Assembly (NCBI RefSeq): GCF_000770795.1
Contig: NZ_JRKJ01000004.1
Location: 37,617-101,616, forward strand
Source: Lysobacter dokdonensis DS-58
GTDB taxonomy: Bacteria > Pseudomonadota > Gammaproteobacteria > Xanthomonadales > Xanthomonadaceae
DNA length: 64,000 bases
Direction: 5' to 3'
Part shown: positions 56,359-64,000 of the stretch, piece by piece
Layout of the letters: each line of letters opens with the position of its first letter
Position numbering within the stretch: the stretch's first letter is position 1
Notes under the pieces: generated by a model
What the model saw: only the letters and a program-made list of their open reading frames with translations
What the model was told of the DNA's origin: nothing
Databases searched by the model: none
Made by a program: the position numbers and the translations under genes

Positions 56359-57696
56359 TCAGGCCCCGGCCAGCGCTTGGTCGAGGCTCGTGCGCAGCAG
56401 CCCCATCGCCTCGTCGATCTCCTCGCGCGTGACGTTGAGCGGCGGCATGAAGCGCACCGTGCTCGCGCCGCAGGACAACAGCAGCAATCCGTTGTGGAAC
56501 GCGCGCGTGACCACCGCATCGCACAGCGCCCGTGCCGGCGTGCGCGCCGCGTCGGCCTCGATCAGCTCCATGCCGATCATCAGGCCCTTGCCGCGCAACT
56601 GGCCGATGCACGGGTAGTCGCGGGCCAAGTCGTTCAGCGCGCTCATGAAATGCGCGCCGACCGTGGCCGCGTTACCGACCATCCCGCCTTCGACGAGATC
56701 GATTGTCGCGTTCGCCGCGGCGCATGCGATCGGATTGCCGCCGTAGGTGTTGCCGTGCGCGCCGCGCTTCCACTGCGCCATCAGGCGCTTCTTCGCGACC
56801 ATCGCGCCGATGGGGAGACCGGAGCCCAGTCCCTTCGCGAGCGTCATGATGTCCGGCGATACGCCCCAGTGCTGGCTGGCGAACATGCGCCCGGTGCGGC
56901 CAGTGCCCGACTGCACTTCGTCGAAGATCAGCAGGATGCCGTGTTCGTCGCACAGTGCGCGCAGGCCGGCGAGGAAGCCGTCGGGCGGCACGACGTAGCC
57001 GCCTTCGCCCTGGATCGGTTCGACCAGGATCGCGGCGACTTCCGACGGCGGCACGCTGCGTTCGAACAACATGCGGATGTAATCGAGCACCGCCACGCCC
57101 TGGTCGTCGCCGGCGAACAACGGGCGATAGGGATTCGGATAAGGCACGTGCACCACGCCCGGCATGGTGGCGAAGAAGCCCTTCTGCTGCGTGTACTTGC
57201 TCGAGGTGAAGGCGAGCGAGCCCATCGTGCGCCCATGGAAACCGCCGAGGAAGCCGATGAACCGCGAACGCCCGGTGATGTAACGCGCCAGCTTGATCGC
57301 CGCTTCGACCGCTTCGGTGCCCGACTGGCACAGGAAGCTCATCGCCGGCTCGCCCATCGGCGCGATGCGCGCAAGACGCTCGCCCAGACCGATCATCTCC
57401 TCGTGCCAGTAATCGCTCGAGATGTGCAGGAACTGCGAGGCGGCGCCCTGCACCGCCGCGACGACCTGCGGATGCGCGTGTCCCGTGCTGCACACCGCGA
57501 TTCCCGCGGCGAAGTCGAGGAACCGATTGCCGTCGACGTCCCACACCTGCGTGCCGCGGCCGTGCGACATCACGAAGGGATAGTCGCGCGGATACGAGGG
57601 CGAAATGACCTCGGCGTCGCGCGCGAGCATCGCTTGCGCCTTCGGGCCGGGGAGCGGCATGCGGATGTGGTTCATGTCCATGGCGGTTCCGTTCAT
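56359..57696 (-). CDS. Class III PLP aminotransferase (GABA/omega type), copy 1
   Basis: A 445-aa fold-type I aminotransferase of class III, acting on an omega- or beta-amino group. Motifs: GTQVWDVDGNRFLDFAAGIAVCSTGHAHP (split over 47-76), FLCQSGTEAVEAAIKLAR (120-138), LIFDEVQSGTGRTG (255-269) and LAKGLGSGLPIGAMV with PLP lysine 288. Close to 4-aminobutyrate aminotransferase style. Two later ATGs exist (7, 12 codons in); the first overlaps the CoA-transferase B stop by 4 bp (ATGA). It sits amid catabolic genes and would convert an amine to an aldehyde. The acceptor is probably 2-oxoglutarate or pyruvate. Confidence 0.92.
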   Translation of the reverse strand: MNGTAMDMNHIRMPLPGPKAQAMLARDAEVISPSYPRDYPFVMSHGRGTQVWDVDGNRFLDFAAGIAVCSTGHAHPQVVAAVQGAASQFLHISSDYWHEEMIGLGERLARIAPMGEPAMSFLCQSGTEAVEAAIKLARYITGRSRFIGFLGGFHGRTMGSLAFTSSKYTQQKGFFATMPGVVHVPYPNPYRPLFAGDDQGVAVLDYIRMLFERSVPPSEVAAILVEPIQGEGGYVVPPDGFLAGLRALCDEHGILLIFDEVQSGTGRTGRMFASQHWGVSPDIMTLAKGLGSGLPIGAMVAKKRLMAQWKRGAHGNTYGGNPIACAAANATIDLVEGGMVGNAATVGAHFMSALNDLARDYPCIGQLRGKGLMIGMELIEADAARTPARALCDAVVTRAFHNGLLLLSCGASTVRFMPPLNVTREEIDEAMGLLRTSLDQALAGA

Positions 57697-58481
57697 GGCG
57701 TCGGCAGCACGACGGCGCGTGCGTGGGCGTCGCGGGTACGCGCATGCAAGGCGCGCAGGGTGGTCAGTTCGTGCGAAGTCGGCGGGGCCACTTGCGTGAT
57801 CACATCTGCCACGGCGAGCGGCCAGCCGACGGCCGCGCGCGCTTCTTCGACGCTCGCGCCTTCGAACAACGCGGTCAGCTGCAACTCGTCGGTTTGCGCG
57901 TGTGGCGCGAGGATGCCGAAGTCGGTGATCACCGCGCGCGGGCCGCCGCCCTGCGCGGCGCTGCGGGCGCGTGCGCCGTTGCCGTCGCCGAAGCCGGCCG
58001 TCGTGCGGAAGTCGAGCGTTTCGACGAAGCTGCGTGGCGTGGCCTTCAACAGGACGAAGGTCTCGCGCACATGCGCGGCGATCTCCGGCGCGCCGCCCGC
58101 GCCGGGCAAGCGCGTCGACGGCGCATCGTACGGGCCGATGACCGTGCTGTTCAGATTGCCGAAGCGATCGATCTGCGCGGCACCGAGGAAGCCGACATCC
58201 ACGCGCCCGGCCTGCAGGTAGTACGCGAACACGTCCGGCATCGGTACGACAAACGCCGCGGTCTCCGCAAGCTCGCCGTCGCCGATGGACAAGGGCAGCA
58301 CGTCGGGCTTCGTCCCGATCGTCCCCGATTCGTAGATCAGCACGATGTCCGGCGCATGCGTCAGGCGCGCGAGGTTGCATGCCGCGCTCGGCAAGCCGAT
58401 GCCCACGAAACACACGCAACCGTCGCGCAACATGCGCGCGGCGGCGATGGTCATCCACTCGTCGCGCGTCGCGGCCGTCAT
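57693..58481 (-). CDS. CoA-transferase subunit B (CatJ/PcaJ-like)
   Basis: A 262-aa beta subunit of a family I CoA-transferase. The active-site glutamate is Glu51 in LIYESGTIG; GIGLPSAACNLA (27-38) and VGFLGAAQIDRFGNLNST (about 104-121) are family blocks. With subunit A it moves CoA from succinyl-CoA to a 3-oxo acid such as 3-oxoadipate (CatIJ, PcaIJ). The C-terminus is longer than in some PcaJ proteins, more like CatJ-type. It overlaps subunit A and the aminotransferase by 4 bp each, so the three are tightly coupled. Confidence 0.9.
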   Translation of the reverse strand: MTAATRDEWMTIAAARMLRDGCVCFVGIGLPSAACNLARLTHAPDIVLIYESGTIGTKPDVLPLSIGDGELAETAAFVVPMPDVFAYYLQAGRVDVGFLGAAQIDRFGNLNSTVIGPYDAPSTRLPGAGGAPEIAAHVRETFVLLKATPRSFVETLDFRTTAGFGDGNGARARSAAQGGGPRAVITDFGILAPHAQTDELQLTALFEGASVEEARAAVGWPLAVADVITQVAPPTSHELTTLRALHARTRDAHARAVVLPTP

Positions 58482-59326
58482 GCGGCCTGCCTGTCGAGGC
58501 GCGCGAGGAAGCCCGCGTGGTCGGCGGTGTCGAGCACGTTGCCCTGCATCCACGCGCGGAACGTGTCGCGGTCGCGCGCGATGGCGTCCCAGCGCTGGTA
58601 GAACCCGTTGTCGCGCGCGTAGTGGCCCTGCGCGTACGACGGATACGCGCCGCCCGGGCAATGCACCACGGCGGTGACCACCCAGTGCGGCAGCACGATG
58701 CCGTTCATCGCGGGCGGCAGGGCATCGACGATTTCCTCGACGGTGACGATCAGTTTCGACGCCGCCATCGCCGCTTCGCGCGCCGCACCGACGATGCCGT
58801 GCAGCGCGACGTTGCCCGCGCGATCCGCGCGTTGCGCGTGCAGGATCGTCACGTCGGGATTCAACGCGGGCACCGCCGCCAGGCGCTCGCCGGTGAACGG
58901 GCACTCGATGCGGCGGATGCGCGCGTTCGCCTGGTCGAGATCGTTGTCGAGATACCCGCGCAACACGCCGAACGGCAGGCGCGCGGCGCCGGCGCAGAAC
59001 GCGGCGACCATGCCGGCGTGGCTGTGTTCGTCGAGTTCGAGCGGCCGCGGCCATTGGTGCTCGACCGCGTCGCGCAAGCGATGCAGCGAACCGACGCCGG
59101 GATTGCCGCCCCACGAGAACGTCAGCTTGCGCGCACAGCCCATGCCGATGAGCTGGTCGTAGATCAGGTCCGGGGTCATGCGGATCAGGTGCAACTCGCG
59201 CTTGCCCTGCCGGATCAATTCGTGCCCTGCGGCGAATGGGATCAGGTGCGTGAAGCCTTCCAGCGCGACGCTCGCGCCGTCGTCGACGTGCGCGGCGATC
59301 GCGTCATGGAGCGACGCCGCGTGCAC
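58478..59326 (-). CDS. CoA-transferase subunit A (CatI/PcaI-like)
   Basis: A 282-aa alpha subunit, partner of subunit B. The family phrases VALEGFTHLIPFAAGHELIR, RMTPDLIYDQLIGMG, KLTFSWGGNPGVGSLHR and ADRAGNVALHGIVG are present. I chose a GTG start because a GGTGGAG ribosome site lies 8 nt upstream; it falls 5 bp beyond the aldehyde dehydrogenase stop, and the frame holds no ATG at this end. Activates a 3-oxo acid to its CoA ester for thiolysis. Overlaps subunit B by 4 bp. Confidence 0.9.
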   Translation of the reverse strand: MHAASLHDAIAAHVDDGASVALEGFTHLIPFAAGHELIRQGKRELHLIRMTPDLIYDQLIGMGCARKLTFSWGGNPGVGSLHRLRDAVEHQWPRPLELDEHSHAGMVAAFCAGAARLPFGVLRGYLDNDLDQANARIRRIECPFTGERLAAVPALNPDVTILHAQRADRAGNVALHGIVGAAREAAMAASKLIVTVEEIVDALPPAMNGIVLPHWVVTAVVHCPGGAYPSYAQGHYARDNGFYQRWDAIARDRDTFRAWMQGNVLDTADHAGFLARLDRQAA

Positions 59327-59331
59327 GTGCG

Positions 59332-60900
59332 TTACTCCACCACCGTGCGCGACTGCTCGCGCAGGTATTGCTGCAGGTAGTAGAACGACGCAATCGCCTT
59401 GCCCGTCGAACCCGAACCCTTCCACCCGCCGAAGGGTTGATAGCCGGGCCAGGCCCCCGTCGTCGCGCCCTGCGGGCGATTGGCGTAGGTCACGCCGGCT
59501 TCGATGTGGTCCTGGAACCACGGCACTTCGTCGGCGCCACCGTAGAAGCCCGCAGTGAGGCCCATGTCGGTGTCGTTGGCCAGGCGCATCGCATCGTCGC
59601 GGTCGCGGTAGCGATGCAGCATCACGATCGGCAAGAACATCTCCTGCTTCCACAACGGGTGCGAGACGTCGGCCTCGGCGAGCACAGGTTCGACGTAATA
59701 GCCCTTGCCGCCACCGTTCTCGCGCAACTGCTTGCCGCCGCGCAGCAGGCGCGCGCCTCCGGCTTCGAGGTCGAGCACGTAGCGCGCGTAGTTGGCGTAG
59801 GCGCTGGCGTTGACGACGGGCCCGAGCCAATGCTCGCGCTTGCGCGCATCGCCGATGCGGATGGCATCGATCTGTTGCAGGAGTTTCCCGACCAATGCAT
59901 CGGCCACCGATTCGTGCACGTACAGCCGCGAGAGCGCGGAACATTTCTGCCCGCCCATGCCGAACGCCGAACGCGCGATGCCGGCCGCCGCGCGGTCGAG
60001 ATCCGCATGCTCGGTGACGATGCAGGGATTCTTGCCGCCCATCTCCGCGATGCACGGCCGCGGGTACGCACCGCCCGCCATCTGCTGCATGAGATTGCGG
60101 CCCACCGGCACCGAGCCGGTGAAGGTGATGCCCGCCGTGAGCGGATGCTTGGCGAGTGCGTCACCCGCTTCGCTGCCGCTGCCCGAGAGATAGTTGAACG
60201 TGCCCGCCGGGAAGCCGGCGTCGCGTAACACTTCCGCAAGCAGGCGCCCGGACCATGGCGTGTCGGTCGCCGACTTGAAGACCACGGTGTTGCCGGTGAC
60301 CAGCGCCGCGGCGACCGGCCCGCCCGCGAGCGCGAAGGGGAAATTGAACGGCGCGATCACCACCCACGCGCCGTAGGGCCGCATCACGCTGCGGTTGTGC
60401 GAGGCCATGCCTTCGATGGGATCGTCGGGCAAGGGCTTTTCGAAGCCCGCGTGCCGCTCGAAGTCGTCGGCATAGTGGTGGAAGAAGTCCACGGTTTCCT
60501 GCGCCTCGCCAAGCGCCTCCATCCGGTTCTTGCCGACTTCCAGCGTCAGGGCGGCGGCGATGTCGTACACGCGCTGCTGCATCAAGTCGCCGGCCTTGCG
60601 CAGCAACGCGGCGCGTTGCGCGACGGGCAGCGCGCGCCATTTCGGATACGCGGCGTGCGCGGCCTGCATCGCGGCATCGACGTCGCCGGCATCGGCCAAC
60701 GGGAACTCGCCGAGGATCACGTCGGTGTCGATCGGCGTGCGCTTGGCGGACCAATGCGCGGGCGCGCGATCCGCGCCATTGACGAACAATGGATGCCGCT
60801 GCCCGAACCGTGCTTCGAGGCGCGCGAGCGCGTCTTCGAATTGCACGTGCATTTCGGCCGGCGGGTTGAACATCGTCGCGTAGGTGAGGCGGAAACTCAT
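59332..60900 (-). CDS. Aldehyde dehydrogenase, glutamate-semialdehyde type
   Basis: A 522-aa NAD(P)-dependent aldehyde dehydrogenase. Catalytic residues: Glu286 in IAEMGGKNP and Cys320 in GGQKCSALSR, a QKCSxxSR motif typical of 1-pyrroline-5-carboxylate/glutamate-semialdehyde dehydrogenases (RocA/PutA type). Cofactor region VVIAPFNFPFALAGGPVAAAL (about 180-200). It overlaps the upstream aminotransferase by 4 bp and is 5 bp from the CoA-transferase. It would oxidise the semialdehyde that the aminotransferase makes to a dicarboxylic (or amino) acid. The real substrate may be a longer semialdehyde. Confidence 0.92.
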   Translation of the reverse strand: MSFRLTYATMFNPPAEMHVQFEDALARLEARFGQRHPLFVNGADRAPAHWSAKRTPIDTDVILGEFPLADAGDVDAAMQAAHAAYPKWRALPVAQRAALLRKAGDLMQQRVYDIAAALTLEVGKNRMEALGEAQETVDFFHHYADDFERHAGFEKPLPDDPIEGMASHNRSVMRPYGAWVVIAPFNFPFALAGGPVAAALVTGNTVVFKSATDTPWSGRLLAEVLRDAGFPAGTFNYLSGSGSEAGDALAKHPLTAGITFTGSVPVGRNLMQQMAGGAYPRPCIAEMGGKNPCIVTEHADLDRAAAGIARSAFGMGGQKCSALSRLYVHESVADALVGKLLQQIDAIRIGDARKREHWLGPVVNASAYANYARYVLDLEAGGARLLRGGKQLRENGGGKGYYVEPVLAEADVSHPLWKQEMFLPIVMLHRYRDRDDAMRLANDTDMGLTAGFYGGADEVPWFQDHIEAGVTYANRPQGATTGAWPGYQPFGGWKGSGSTGKAIASFYYLQQYLREQSRTVVE

Positions 60901-62234
60901 GGGTGGACCTCGACGGGGGTCGATGCGAAATGGCGTTCGAGCAGGCGATCGAGCAGCGTGAGCGCGTGGTCGAGCGCGTCTTCCTCGATGACCAGCGGCG
61001 GCGCGAGCAGGATCAGGTTGCCGCGCGTGGCGAAGGACACCCCTTCGGCCATCGCCTCGTGGACCAGCGCCTTCAGCGCAGGCGGCGTGTGCGGCCACGA
61101 TGCGAGCGGTGCGCGCGTGTCGCGATCGGCGACGAGTTCGATCACGACGAACAAGCCGTGTCCGCCGCGCACGTCGCCGATGACCTCGTGCCGTTGCTGC
61201 AAGCGTTTGGCTTGCGCGAGCAATTGCGCGCCGAGCGTGCGCGAACGTTCGATCAGGTTCTCGTCGGCATACGCCTCCAGCGCCGCGACGCCGGCCGCGC
61301 ACGCGAGCGGATGGCCGCAATACGTCAGGCCGGTGTAGAGCATTTCGTGTTCGAGGCGCGAGGCGATGGCGTGCGACAGCACGACCGCGCCGAGCGGCAC
61401 CGCCGCGCCGGTGAGGCCCTTGGCGAGCGTCATCATGTCGGGCGGGCACGTGTCGCGATGCCGCTGCCAGGCGAACCATTCGCCGCAACGGCCGAAGGCG
61501 CTCATCACTTCGTCAGCGATCAGGTACACGGCGCGTTGCGCGGTCGCGCGGCGCAACGCCGGCCAGTACGAATCGGGCGCGACGATGCCGTTCGTGCCCG
61601 CGTTGGGTTCCATGAGCACGGCGGCCACGCGGTCGACGCCGATTTCGTCGATGCGTCGCGCGACGGCGTCTGCGCCGCGGCGGCCACAGTCGTCCGCGTC
61701 CGCACTGTCGAACGGGCACCGATACGCATAGGGCGGCGGAACGTGCGAGACGCCCATCCCCTGCGCATCGACCTGCGCCTGCGTCCGCGAATCCCCCGAC
61801 AACGCCATCGCCAGGTGCGTGGCGCCGTGGTACGAGCGATCGCGCGCGATGATGGTGCCGCGCGGTTTGCGCGACGCCTGCCGCGCGATCTTGACCGCGT
61901 TTTCGTTGGCGTCCGCGCCGCCGAGGGTGAAGAACACCCGGCCGCCTTCGAAGCCGGAACGCTCCAGCAGCATGTCCGCCAACCGCGCCCGCGGCTCCGC
62001 GCCCCACGCATTGCTGACGTAACACAGGCGCTGCGCCTGCGCGCGGATCGCCTCGACGAGCTTCGGATGCTGGTGCCCGAGGTTGCTGCATTCGGCCAGG
62101 CTGCTCATGTCGAGCACGCGGCGCCCGTCGGACAACCGCAACCATGCGCCTGCGCCACCGACGACCGTCGGCGCGCGCCAGTCGGCCTGGACCGACCAGC
62201 TGTGCAACACCGATTGGCGTTCGTCGATCGACAT
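60897..62234 (-). CDS. Class III PLP aminotransferase (taurine-pyruvate type), copy 2
   Basis: A 445-aa fold-type I class III aminotransferase, first gene of the large operon. Motifs: VLDMSSLAECSNLGHQHPKLVEA, FFTLGGADANENAVKIAR (101-118), LIADEVMSAFGRCGEW (238-253) and TLAKGLTGAAVPLGAVV with PLP lysine 272. The style resembles taurine-pyruvate and beta-alanine/omega-amino acid aminotransferases and differs clearly from copy 1. A GGGAGAGG ribosome site precedes the ATG. The upstream 123-bp gap to the IclR gene contains two tandem palindromes. Confidence 0.92.
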   Translation of the reverse strand: MSIDERQSVLHSWSVQADWRAPTVVGGAGAWLRLSDGRRVLDMSSLAECSNLGHQHPKLVEAIRAQAQRLCYVSNAWGAEPRARLADMLLERSGFEGGRVFFTLGGADANENAVKIARQASRKPRGTIIARDRSYHGATHLAMALSGDSRTQAQVDAQGMGVSHVPPPYAYRCPFDSADADDCGRRGADAVARRIDEIGVDRVAAVLMEPNAGTNGIVAPDSYWPALRRATAQRAVYLIADEVMSAFGRCGEWFAWQRHRDTCPPDMMTLAKGLTGAAVPLGAVVLSHAIASRLEHEMLYTGLTYCGHPLACAAGVAALEAYADENLIERSRTLGAQLLAQAKRLQQRHEVIGDVRGGHGLFVVIELVADRDTRAPLASWPHTPPALKALVHEAMAEGVSFATRGNLILLAPPLVIEEDALDHALTLLDRLLERHFASTPVEVHP

Positions 62235-62263
62235 CGCGAACCTCTCCCGGGGGACTCGCATTT

Positions 62264-62278
62264 GTGCGCTATGCGCAC
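62264..62278. promoter_or_regulatory. Palindromic operator 1 (IclR/operon promoter)
   Basis: GTGCGC-TAT-GCGCAC, a perfect 6-3-6 inverted repeat in the 123-bp region between the IclR gene and the 14-gene operon. It fits the GTxCG-N5-CGCAC pattern that I recall for PcaR-type IclR sites. It is one of two sites 20 bp apart, so two regulators could bind the same face of DNA. Confidence 0.65.
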
Positions 62279-62283
62279 GCAAT

Positions 62284-62298
62284 GTGCGTATTGCGCAC
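62284..62298. promoter_or_regulatory. Palindromic operator 2 (IclR/operon promoter)
   Basis: GTGCGT-ATT-GCGCAC, an inverted repeat with one mismatch per six-base arm, starting exactly 20 bp (two helical turns) after operator 1 and 60 bp before the IclR start. Likely site for the divergent IclR-family regulator, and perhaps for control of both directions. Confidence 0.65.
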
Positions 62299-62357
62299 CA
62301 CTCTATGAAGCACTTACCCTCGACGTCAATCCGTCCAAACAGTCGAACGACAGACGC

Positions 62358-63169
62358 ATGGCGAAGTCGGCACGCGCCCAACCGGCCTTCGAGGACAGCC
62401 GCGATTATGTCCAGTCCCTCGCCCGCGGACTGGCGGTGTTGCGCGCCTTCGACGCCGAACACACCCGCCTGAGCCTGGCGGAGATCGCGCACCGCGCGTC
62501 GACCTCCCGGGCCGCCGCGCGACGCCTGATCATGACGCTCGAGCACCTGGGCTATGTGCGCCTGAGCGGGCGTGAATACGTGCTCAGCCCGAGCGTCCTC
62601 GAACTCGGGTTCGGCTACCTGGGTTCGCTCAATCTCACCGACCTCGCGCAGCCGCTGCTGGAAGAACTCGCGCGCACCGTCAACCAGAGCAGCTCGATGG
62701 CGGTGCTCGACGGCCAGTCCATCGTCTACGTCGCACGATCGCCCGGCCGCCGGATCATGAGCGTGACGCTCGGCGTCGGCGCGCGGCTACCGGCCTCCAC
62801 CGCCTCGATGGGCCGCGTGCTGCTCTCGGGGCTGGACGAAGACTCGCTCGACGCCTGGCTGACGCATTGCAAGCCGGCCAAGCTCACTGCGCATACGGTC
62901 ACGGACGTACGGCGGCTGCGCCGCATCGTCGAAGACGTGCGCCGGCAGGGGCATGCGTGGGTCGAACAGGAACTGGAAATGGGCCTGTGTTCGATCGCCG
63001 TCCCCGTGCACAACGGCGACGGGCGCGTGGCCGCGGCGATCAACGTGAGCATGCCGTACTACCCGGACGTCGAACGCGACGCCACGCGCACGATCCTGCC
63101 GCAATTGAAACTGACGGCCGCGGCCATCGAAGGCTGCGCGCCATCGCATCGGCTCCCGGCGGTCGCTGC

Positions 63170-63173
<4 letters not shown>
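62358..63173 (+). CDS. IclR-family transcriptional regulator (PcaR-like)
   Basis: A 271-aa regulator. N-terminal winged HTH about 17-78 (VQSLARGLAVLRAFDAEH; LSLAEIAHRASTSRAAARRLIMTLEHLGYV) and C-terminal IclR ligand domain about 95-260 (SSMAVLDGQSIVYVARSPGRR; GLCSIAVPVHNGDGRVAAAINVSMP). The style is that of PcaR/PobR/CatR-type members, which sense aromatic or 3-oxoadipate intermediates. Divergent from the 14-gene operon, with tandem palindromes between, and overlapping the thiolase gene by 4 bp (ATGA) downstream, so it likely controls both. Inducer not known. Confidence 0.93.

Positions 63174-64000
<827 letters not shown>

Overview
The window is a high-GC (roughly 68-70%), densely packed bacterial chromosome segment. 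It has no rRNA, tRNA, insertion sequence, phage gene or CRISPR array that I can see. Gene order and protein character (a ccoNOQP-ccoG-fixH cbb3 oxidase operon with an extra 94-aa membrane protein, solo trpE, OprD-type porin, hmgA-hpd with a MarR regulator, abundant secreted peptidases) suggest a gammaproteobacterium of the Lysobacteraceae/Xanthomonadaceae, Lysobacter-like. That placement is inference from protein character, not from a search.

Layout. 1-5.2 kb (minus): cbb3 oxidase operon ccoN-ccoO-ccoQ-ccoP-(94-aa membrane protein)-ccoG-fixH, preceded by a perfect FNR/ANR box. 5.3-6.1 kb: an outer-membrane beta-barrel. 6.2-11.0 kb (minus): a five-gene operon DUF3302-membrane fusion protein-outer membrane factor-Ca2+/H+ antiporter-K+ channel. 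11.2-21.55 kb (plus): an eight-gene operon of PAS histidine kinase, FixJ-type regulator, receiver-only regulator, large Orn/Lys/Arg-type decarboxylase, AspT-type exchanger, OprD porin, DUF3300 and DUF2950. 21.5-29.6 kb: MscS channel, two secreted unknowns, trpE, rpe, a short DnaJ protein, purC, an Mpo1-like protein and an EamA transporter. 29.6-35.1 kb: a secreted unknown and an RHS toxin with a DUF4279 putative immunity gene. 35.2-38.65 kb (minus): DUF5329, an epimerase, nhaA and a Ca2+/Na+ antiporter. 38.7-42.4 kb: an unknown lipoprotein, then homogentisate/tyrosine catabolism (hmgA, hpd) with a divergent MarR regulator.

The most striking region is 42.4-62.2 kb. Fourteen minus-strand genes run with overlaps or gaps of at most about 22 bp, from a promoter next to a divergent IclR-type regulator. 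In transcription order they encode a class III aminotransferase, a glutamate-semialdehyde-type aldehyde dehydrogenase, both subunits of a CoA-transferase, a second aminotransferase, four exported hydrolases (CehA/McbA-type metallohydrolase with beta-propeller, S9 prolyl-oligopeptidase-type peptidase, P1/DmpA-type aminopeptidase, amidohydrolase), an APC amino-acid permease, a Rieske oxygenase, a GcvT-like methyl/aminomethyltransferase, and two PYROXD2-type flavin oxidoreductases. Across the IclR gene lies a thiolase, cut by the window end. I read this as one catabolic system: outside hydrolysis of an amide or peptide, uptake of an amino compound, oxidative and folate-linked demethylation, transamination, aldehyde oxidation, CoA activation and thiolysis. 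The substrate is not determined by the sequence. Two tandem 15-bp palindromes, 20 bp apart, lie in the shared IclR/operon promoter.

No stretch longer than 300 bp lacks a gene; the largest gap, 10997-11230, is the divergent promoter region before the two-component operon.
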